Shown in pieces: positions 56,505 through 64,000 of a stretch of 64,000 nucleotides of DNA (positions are counted from its first letter, which is position 1; each line of letters opens with the position of its first letter). Origin of the DNA: Gnetum montanum (lineage: Eukaryota; Streptophyta; Gnetopsida; Gnetales; Gnetaceae). Where the stretch lies: the NCBI GenBank assembly GCA_015680685.1, contig MNCI01015910.1, positions 210,236-274,235 of the forward strand, given 5' to 3'. A program made the translations under genes and the position numbers. Under the pieces are notes generated by a model that saw only the letters and a list, made by a program, of their open reading frames with translations, made no database searches and was not told the origin of the DNA.

Positions 56505-57447
56505 ATGATAAATCATGAAAAATCCAAATTTCTAATGTTGTGTCAACACATATTCATTGGCATATTGGTTGATGCATTAACACAACTAGACTAATGCATC
56601 TTGTTTATTTAACGATATATACGTGCATGTTGAGGTATATCAATGATAAGTTTAGTCCACAAATAACGAAATTCTAGTAGTTTGTTTTTGTGATTTGTAG
56701 TAGTCAACAACTACCCATAGAAAATATCTAAGTTGATTGTCAAAGTTTTTATTCAAGTGGTTGTACTTAGATGTAACTATGTTTTGGCAATAAAGATTAC
56801 AAACTTAGAATAGATTTACATTTTTGCAACTTACTTCTTGTTATTAACTAGTTAATTTTGTATAATATTTTCATTTACATTTTCTATTGCCTTAGCAATG
56901 ACCAAATAAGCATGTTGAGGCCTCAAGCGTTAACTACAATTAACTTGGTAATTCCAATTCTTAATTAACTTGGTTCACCGAGTGGTTAATTCATAAATCT
57001 AGGAACATAATGAAAGGTTGACTAAGCATATGCTCATCCTCCTAAGATTTTACTTATAATTGGAATTAGCTTCTAGTTTAGAGTATTTATATTTTTAGTA
57101 ATTTTCTATATTTAGTAATAATAGATCAATCAACATCATTAATCAAATCATACTTGACCATATGACTTAAGCTTACTATAAGTTGGATTTTTTTTCTAAG
57201 GGAAGACAACTTAGGGCTAGTAACATAATCTCTACCCACACAATAAGGTAGCTATGACCCACTAATGAAAAGGGTCCTGCCATAAGGCTATTCCACTATT
57301 GCCACACCTAGAAGCAAAGGCAAGAATCTTATTAATTTGATTAGAAAAATAGTTACCCACGTTTAGCCTAGTCCATCCATAAATTACAAGAAGGTTTATT
57401 GCATATGCTCATAGATTGTATGGCTGGGTATGGGATATAGTAATGAT
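56505..57447 (+). repeat. Degenerate Athila-family LTR (solo or 3' remnant)
   Basis: It starts TGATAAATCATGAAAAATCC after a polypurine-like tract, has AATAAAG near 56791, and shows weak alignment to the H LTR, including GGTTCACCGAGTGGTTAATT in the area of the 'GGTAACCTAGCAACG' block. The U5 end is only approximate (GCTCATAGATTGTATGGCTG near 57405). No internal region follows. Confidence 0.6.
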
Positions 57448-57920
57448 TGTAATATTTCCAACTTCTTAGAGAAGTTTTGTTAAGTGATATTATTCAATTC
57501 TTATGATCTTCATAGCTTGCTTAGAATTATTGACCTCAAGGCTTCGTGTTGTTTGGAAATTTGATAAATAGAGTTGTGTTGTTTTATGGCAAATCTCTAG
57601 CTATGGTAATTCAAGGTATTGATCAACGTGAAATGTATAATTAACTAAGTCATTAAATAAATATAATAGTTGTATGAAATCATTCAAGACGTTATTATGA
57701 CAGCCAATGAAATCAGATTTTCCTATTCCTGTAATATTATCTATTTTAGACAAACGTTCAACTAATGGGACAAGGTTGACAAGATAAGAAACCTAATGTA
57801 CAGCCTGGCCTTGGTGGAAACTTCGTAAAAGCTGAACGCGTCTGAATTCAAAATTTGACTGTATTTGGCGTTTGGCCAAATGGATCTGCCGACCGTTGCA
57901 AGAGAAAATTGATTTTCTGA
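57448..57920. other. Upstream region of the Aurora kinase gene
   Basis: No transposon or ORF is seen. The last ~60 bp contain E2F-like and AACGG-core motifs, listed separately. Confidence 0.4.
57864..57897 (+). promoter_or_regulatory. Possible E2F-like and MSA-core motifs of the Aurora promoter
   Basis: TTTGGCGT (57864-57871) is one base off the plant E2F consensus TTTSSCGC. CCGTT (57893-57897) is the complement of AACGG, the core of the M-phase-specific activator element. Both lie 25-60 bp upstream of the TATA-like box. Short motifs like these occur by chance. Confidence 0.3.
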
Positions 57921-57930
57921 TTTTATATAA
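57921..57930 (+). promoter_or_regulatory. TATA-like box of the Aurora kinase gene
   Basis: TTTTATATAA stands 116 bp upstream of the predicted ATG, which would leave a 5' UTR of roughly 80-90 bp. Confidence 0.5.
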
Positions 57931-58045
57931 CATTACATTTGGGACTGGACAGGCATAGCAGGCTCCTTGCTGCAGAGGCTCGAGAACTCACATATTTGAA
58001 TTGCAAGCTTATAGCCCGTCTGAGTCGTCCCTATAATCCACAGAA

Positions 58046-60990
58046 ATGAAAGTTACAGGCAATGCGGAGATTCATAGCGAACAAGTTAGATCTTGATCCA
58101 TAATCCAGTCTCTTTTCGTTGTTTTTGTTGTAGGTTTTTCAAAGGCATTGCTCTGAGTCTATTAATTGTTTGCTTGAAATTCAGAAAAAAGAGAAAGAGA
58201 AGCGCTGGACTCTAAACGATTTCGAAATAGGGAGGCCCTTGGGAAAGGGAAAATTCGGGAATGTCTACCTCGCCAGAGAAAAAAAGGTTAGGACTGGTAT
58301 TTTCTGCAACGGTTTTAGCTTTGTTTTGTTTTCGAAAGTGGTTTTAAGTCAGGGTTTTGTTAGGCAAGGAAGTTTTGGATTTTCTTCAAATCAGCTTATC
58401 CTTGAATAAGCGACCATGAAACTGCTGGTTACTATTCAGTGTTCTGGATTTTCCTAAAAAAGGCGTTCGTTATGGACTCCATATTCATTTTCCTGCGAAA
58501 AAAAAAAAACAGAAAATGCTCATACAACATTGGTTGAATTTCTTTGATAAAGGCTTATCACAACAATTCTTTGTATTCACTGACGCTCTTTTCCAAATGG
58601 TTTCCTTTTTCTTAAATAAACAGAGTAAGTTTGTTGTGGCACTAAAAGTTTTATTCAAGAGTCAGCTTGAGGAGGCTAATTTAGAGCACCAGTTAAGAAG
58701 AGAAGTTGAAATACAGAGTCATCTTCGACACTCAAATATTCTTCGCTTGTATGGGTACTTCTACGATCAGGTTTGGCAGCTTTAATTTCAATCAAAATTG
58801 AAAAATAATGAAGTTCAAGTTAAAATTTGAAGTGTTGCTCACTTTTATTCAGCGTGCTTTTATTCTCAGAAACGTGTGTACCTTATTCTTGAATATGCGG
58901 CACAAGGTGAGCTGTATAAGCAGCTTCAATCATGTAAATGGTTCGACGAGAAAAGATCAGCTACGGTAAGTGCATTGTATGATTGATTTTAGATTAGCTG
59001 ACTTGTACATCTGATTTTTTTTTTAATATCCGGTAAATTTGTAATGGTGATAATTTAAGTTTCAGTTTGAATTTTAATTTTGTGTTGTTATGCAGTATAT
59101 TGCATCACTGGCACGAGCCTTGATTTACTGTCATGAACGGCATACCATCCACAGAGATATAAAACCAGAGAACCTTTTGCTTAGTCATGAGGTTTGAAGC
59201 TAACTGTTTTGGTTACTGGTGAACCTTATTCTGAGAAGGCATTGTTCCATTATGAAACTGAAACTGAAATTTTACGGAAAAAATGTACATAGTACAAGTT
59301 CTGAAAACATCAATAAGAAAATTACCAAATGTTACATTATAATGCATTCTTGCACGATGACAGGGAAAGGTGAAAATAGCAGATTTTGGCTGGGCTGTTC
59401 ACACATTTGAAAGAAGGAAAACAATATGTGGCACATTGGATTATTTGCCTCCAGAAATGGGTGGGCACTGAATCTTCTTGTTGCTGTGGAATCGTTATGG
59501 TGATTCTTATATACCTCATTTAAAAAGTGAACGTTATGTTTTATGGTCGCAGTTGAGAGTAAGGACCATGATAAGTCTGTGGATATCTGGAGCTTGGGGA
59601 TTCTGTGTTACGAATTCTTATATGGGTATCCTCCATTTGAAGCACAGGAGCATTCAGACACTTATATCCGGTATTTTTGAGAGTGATTTCTATTTTCTGT
59701 TACGTTTCTTCCTTTTATTCATTTTACCATTGAGCAAGAAAATTCAGCTTATAAAAGCAGAAATGTTTTTTTAAAAAAAGATTCAGTATAAAAACTCGAT
59801 TTGCTCCCTTTCGAATAGCTTTTCAGTTTTGCCTAGTATTTCTTTACATTCATTTAACCTGAAGTTGGGTTGGGACCATTTGGAAACTCTTAAAAATATT
59901 ATTTATACGGTGCCAGAATTCGCAAAGTTGATTTAAAGTTCCCTCCAAAGCCTCCTGTTTCAGATGAAGCGAAAGACCTCATACAAAATGTCAGTATTGA
60001 AATATTTTTCCCTTTTCCACAGCATGGTAAATTCACAGTGATGGAAGTGCAAAGTTGACCTAATGCTTGAATGATATATGTATATGGTGCAGCTTCTGTT
60101 GAAAGATTCTTCAAAAAGACTTCCTTTACATGCAGTGCTTCAACATCCATGGATATTGAAAAATGCTAAGCCAAATGGTATGTATGATTGTTATTTCATT
60201 GCCAAGATATTAAATTTATTTTGTAGATTGTGCATGTTCGGTAAAGATTATGTTCTGTGTGCATCCATTTATGTGTTTTTAATTTTATTGGATTAGTTTC
60301 ACTTGACTGCATACACTCGCATTCTCTGCATGCACAAAGCTGTAGTTTTGTATTTTCCTGGTGATGTTCAAAATGCTCACAGCTACTTGTGATAATGATA
60401 TATAAGTTATGCATTTTCATTTTTCCTATATGAAATTGTATGCATTTTATAATAAACTTGTTCTCTTTTCAATTCTTATTTATTGAACCATTTTTAGAAC
60501 ATAATAATTCTAAGAAAAGCTGAGAAACGGGAATGAATTATGAGTTTTATAAAGAATTATAATTATTTGGCATTGAATGACTCATCCAAGCAGCCGATTT
60601 GCTGGCTCTCACTATCCTCTATTGCAATAGTAAGAGTGTGCCTAAGAGTTGGGATATTACGATCCTGCTTGTCAAATTCAAGTAATAGAAATTTTAAAAT
60701 GCAGTCATTATTATGACAATACTTACATTTTTGTGTTTGCTGATCCAGAAAATGAGAAGAAATAAAATAATAAATAGCTTGAATTGAATATCAGAACATA
60801 AACTTATGCAAGAATATTTACTGCAGAAAATAATTGTGGATGTGTACTGCACGATTTGTTATTTTCGTTTTGGTGCATGGAATACATATTTAGAATGTTT
60901 AAATTGGAATGACCTGTAAATGCTTGTAATGAATTCATTTTGCAATTAAGATTAATCAGAACTTTCTTTACAGGTGTGGCATTAGAATGA
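58046..60990 (+). CDS. AUR1/AUR2-like: Aurora kinase (plant alpha type), ten coding exons, 289 aa
   Basis: This is a mitotic Ser/Thr kinase acting on histone H3 and spindle/division-plane targets. Predicted exons: 58046-58084, 58185-58286, 58624-58770, 58870-58965, 59096-59191, 59364-59460, 59553-59670, 59917-59989, 60093-60177, 60974-60990. All introns are GT-AG and the total is 870 bp with no stop. Key residues: glycine loop GKGKFG (34-38 region), catalytic Lys55 in [14 protein letters not shown] with Asp149, DFG at 167-169, and activation loop RRKTICGT with Thr180. The APE counterpart is PPE (189-191). The short N-terminus, [14 protein letters not shown] start and C-terminal [16 protein letters not shown] fit AUR1/AUR2 rather than AUR3; length is normal for the family (about 290 aa). 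The first exon has the least support: it supplies an ATG, the right phase and a donor site but no conserved domain. The donor of exon 8 (AAT/GTCAGT) is non-ideal but keeps frame. Confidence 0.93.
60178..60973 (+). other. Last intron of the Aurora kinase gene
   Basis: This 796-bp intron (GTATGT...TTACAG) is the longest of the gene. It holds no repeat or ORF that I can name. It separates the final six codons (…GVALE) from the kinase domain. Confidence 0.7.
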
Positions 60991-61539
60991 CAATGGTATT
61001 GCTTATGAAGAAAGGAGCATCAGAATAATGTATTTGGAAGAAGTTCAACCAGGACAGCTCCAATAAAAGGAAGCTGCAGCCAATTTTTATTTTCTACGAA
61101 GATTGTCTTTTTACCGGTTAAACCTGCAATTTATACTGAAATATGGTTGTGTATTATTTACCATTTGGTTCCGGTTCATAAACCCGTGCATGATCCATCC
61201 GGTTTCCTACCTAGGGTACAAGTTCAACTCTTAACTTCTTATTCTTCTTGAATTTTCAAATTTAGTGCAAGTAATCATGTTTAAGAAATCAGCTTAGCAG
61301 GGATCTCATTATTTTTCCGAATCAAGTCAAAGATATGGCTTGGTATGTAGATTTTCATTGAAGATAAACATCATATTTCTTGCCATGCTTTGTTAAAGAA
61401 GTTAGAAGAAATAAATTGAATAGCAGAGTTAATAAATTGGTTGAGCAATTTCAGACTTCATCAAGATTTCTTAAAAAGCAACGCACTTTTAAAAAGCAAT
61501 GGTCTATCATATACTATGAACTATCTATTAAAAAACATC
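60991..61539. other. 3' UTR and downstream region of the Aurora gene
   Basis: The probable 3' UTR contains CCAATAAAAGG near 61061, a possible polyadenylation signal about 70 bp after the stop. The rest is AT-rich without a gene. Confidence 0.45.
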
Positions 61540-61870
61540 TTACTTTTCTATTTATGCTTTTATTGAAATTATGTTCCATATATTTTGGCTTACTTACACT
61601 AATTCTTAAGCCTTTTGATTCTAGAGATCGCTTTTACTTTTCCATTTTAGAAACAATATTTTCTTGAGCTGTATCCACCAACACAATACCATTTCATAAC
61701 ATACACCAATAGTTCTCATTTTGTATTTACTTTGTTAATTCATCCATAACAATAACAAATATAAGTATAGGCTAAGTATAGACCCTTGATACTATGACTA
61801 GAAAAGCCACAAATTGTTTTAATTATAATAGTAGCTCCTTGATACATGTCTTGAATCACTTTTTAATAGA
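61540..61870 (-). mobile_element. Second RTE-type LINE fragment
   Basis: On the minus strand it reads VIQDMYQGATIIIKTIC, then decayed versions of the GLHQG, LTKEIQDE and ADDIVL blocks. It matches 55970-56300 of the first fragment and stops at nearly the same 5' point. Confidence 0.72.
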
Positions 61871-62086
61871 TGGTTCATGGTATATAGTAGACGATAATAA
61901 AAATATTGTATAAGTAAGCAAAACTTTCCAAAAAGCTTTGAACCAATTAGAGTAATGATTTCCAAGTGAGCTATGAATGAGCATCCAATTCAGATATTGG
62001 GTGTATTTGCAAGAGTTTGTCATTCATTCATATGCCTTTTGAGGATTCAAATAAGAGGACTCCTATTTGGTCATTGTAAATTATGC

Positions 62087-62119
<33 letters not shown>

Positions 62120-62154
62120 ATATAATGTAAATTTTGAAAGTTCATTAGACAAGG
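61871..62154. other. AT-rich spacer with TA/TG microsatellite
   Basis: It has no gene. A run of (TA)10 followed by TGTA units lies at 62087-62122. The last five bases, CAAGG, would be one target duplication of element K. Confidence 0.6.
62087..62122. repeat. (TA)n/(TGTA)n microsatellite
   Basis: Ten TA units are followed by three TGTA units and (TA)4. Confidence 0.95.
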
Positions 62155-63030
62155 TGATGAGTGGCGAGGTACCCCTACACTCAACCATACGAAACGAGCG
62201 TAGCACGCGCGATTCGGTTGAACTCCGCAGACTAAATGCCTAAACGCCGCAAGGAACACTTGGGGTTAATTAATCGTTGTCTTCCCAAACTTACTTATTG
62301 TTGTCACGGTGTATGGTTAAGTAAGTCCGAGGTATATGATTTTTTTGGTCTTTTCAGGTTTATCTCCTATGCACTCTAACTACAGCACTAAGTCCTAGCG
62401 TTAGCATCCGTTCCCACTTACCGTACACACCTTGAACTATGCAACTGTGGCTACCAAACGTTAATCGTTACTGGGATTACCACACGTAACACACGTGCTC
62501 GAAGCGGTTGTACTGAGGCACCTAACTAGCCTAAGTGTGACGAGCAGCCGATTCCTTGACTAGCTGTACACATCCGTAGATGCTCGTAATCAAGTCGTAC
62601 TCGTCCCACGTTCTAGGTGAGAGAATCTAATCGCGATGAGTAGCCGATTCCTTGGTTAGCCGTACACATTCATCAATGCTCGTAACCAAGTCGTACTCAT
62701 GCCACGTTACTAGGAAAGCAATAAATAACATTAAATAAACCTATCCATGTATTGCAAGGTTTATCCACAAAGCTCGTCTTTATTGCCGTACACAACTTGC
62801 GTTCAGGTACAAAGCTACTCGAATAAAGAACCATTTACTTGGGGAACTCCTACTGCGGGCACATGGAAAATATTCTATTTCTGGGGTGATCAATCCGCCA
62901 GAGCTTCGCTACTTCTAGCCTAAGATGTGAAATGAGGGGAGTGCCGCCTCTTATTTATAGATTTGGTGGCGGACGTACGCGATATCGCAGGGGATGCGAT
63001 ATCGTGACTTGTGCATATCGCGTCTCATCA
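62155..63030 (-). repeat. Element K 3' LTR (876 bp)
   Basis: The complement starts TGATGAGACGCGATATGCAC and ends CCACTCATCA. It has fewer palindromes than C (remnants at about 62975-63022) and two rather than three U5 repeat units with the AGCCGATTCCTTG motif (62548, 62642). Confidence 0.88.
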
Positions 63031-64000
63031 TACCTCCATGACCGAATGAAAACTCGTCCTCGAGTTTCTTACAATGATATCGGGAAGGTATGGAATTATT
63101 GACGGGAATGGAACTAATGGGATGACATGTAAACGGATCATTATTACAAGACTTGACAAAACTGGTGTTCATGACAACAAGGTTGAACACCTTATTACAA
63201 TGACATCAGGCCTTTGTTGGCAACTGAGAGAGAAAGAGAGAGATAGAAAGAAGTGCTGCTGCTACCAACGCCAAGATTGCGCCTACTGTTGTCCATCCGT
63301 AAGCGCATCATCAATTCTGCTCCTTGCATAGCTGCTTTAGCACCGCTCCATTCCAAGTGCTTCCTCCAGATCCGGTTCGTTGTTGTATGATCGTCATCTG
63401 CACACACAACACAGTCTTGTATTAGCAAGGGTAAATGAATTTCAATGTGATTATACCTTGCTTCAGGGTAAGTCCATTGGCTGAGTTGTGGTATGGCTGA
63501 TATGGACCTAGGAAGATGTAGATGATGACTACTGAAGGTGTAGGGGTTAGGAAGAGAAACGAAAAAAATTCGGGGCTTAGGAGAAAAATCGAAAAATCAG
63601 GCCCCATACCCCCATGACTAATCGCGAACCTCCGGTAGCAGTAGAATGAAGAAGGGAAAGGAGTAAGAAAGATAGATAAAAATGGACAACTAGGACATTG
63701 ATAAAAGAGATGTCAAGATGGAAATGAACAAAATAAAATCAATTGCAAAATGTTAAGGAAAAGAAGTTAACTAATGTTCCAAATAGGAATGTCAGTGGGT
63801 CCTCCCCAAAGTAGGCTCATGCCGTTAACGCCCTAACAAACCCACATTCAAAGAGTCCGTAGGCTCTGGGAATGTCTTTTGGAACAAGAGTTAAAAGTCT
63901 TAACCGCAAGAATTTACCAAAAAGAAAACAATGCATCAACCCAAAATATATACACTAATGATACAACCGGCAATGAGGTGAACAATGGAGAGAAGGATGG
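62155..64000 (-). mobile_element. Element K: Athila-like element, 3' LTR and part of 3' UTR
   Basis: The minus-strand 3' LTR (62155-63030) is followed to the right by a polypurine tract and at least 970 bp of 3' UTR matching element C 53000-53960 in reverse. That stretch includes the GGACCCACTGACATTCC block near 63785-63805. CpG-rich motifs are well preserved, so K is younger than A, D, E and H. The coding region lies beyond the window. Confidence 0.88.

Noticed and set aside
58170-58184. Start of the Aurora protein at TTG 58170
   Set aside because: There is no ATG there. The 15 bases end in CAG before AAAAAAGAG, so they are better read as the 3' end of an intron, with an upstream ATG exon at 58046-58084 in the right phase.
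1-64000. tRNA, rRNA or other structural RNA genes
   Set aside because: None was seen. The only tRNA-related sequences are primer-binding sites complementary to a tRNA 3' end.

Overview
The window is eukaryotic and plant-like, and almost all of it is a nest of decayed LTR retrotransposons around one apparently intact intron-containing gene. The plant assignment rests on three things: Athila-like Ty3/gypsy elements whose primer-binding site resembles plant tRNA-Asp sites, fragments of plant-type 7S vicilin and ALIX genes captured by a transposon, and a plant alpha-type Aurora kinase. The old, deeply nested elements with heavy C-to-T decay suggest a large-genome seed plant, perhaps a gymnosperm. 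That last step is inference.

Layout. At 1-17250 lies the 3' part of an Athila-like element (A, +). Its reverse transcriptase is split by a second element (B, +, 3701-12163) flanked by the 5-bp target duplication GTTCC. B belongs to another gypsy lineage and has a 3.6-kb LTR. That LTR contains captured fragments of a vicilin gene and an ALIX/BRO1 gene. A itself sits inside element D (-, 17251-21076), a gag-only derivative of the same Athila-like family. Element E (-, 21958 to about 25.55 kb) shares the family's LTR but carries a long unrelated ORF instead of gag-pol. A Tat-like remnant G (+, about 28.1-31.4 kb) is interrupted by H (+, 31365-46202), a 14.8-kb chimera containing a third LTR, a partly duplicated integrase/3'-UTR block and a second copy of the E-type ORF. 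Element C (+, 47379-55042) is the youngest. It has 1.07-kb LTRs differing by roughly 2 %, the target duplication CTAGT, a Gag-protease ORF and no RT or integrase. Next come an RTE-type LINE fragment (-), a degenerate LTR, and the Aurora kinase gene (58046-60990, ten coding exons, 289 aa). A second LINE fragment and the 3' LTR plus 3' UTR of element K (-) end the window.

How the parts relate. A, C, D, E, H and K share terminal sequence (TGATGA...TCATCA), a polypurine tract (TGGGGGTA) and, where visible, a tRNA-Asp-like primer site. They differ in coding content: gag-pol (A, H), gag-protease (C), gag only (D), or an unknown polyQ/coiled-coil protein (E and the 3' part of H). This looks like an autonomous family with several parasitic derivatives. 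Family members also share possible structural elements: CpG-rich palindrome arrays upstream of the TATA box, small hairpins in U5, and a 3'-UTR stem-loop whose arms appear to covary.

All homology calls come from reading translations by eye; no database search was run. The Aurora gene, the element boundaries supported by target duplications, and the vicilin and ALIX fragments are the most secure calls. The region 25.6-28 kb and the internal boundaries of E and G are the least secure.
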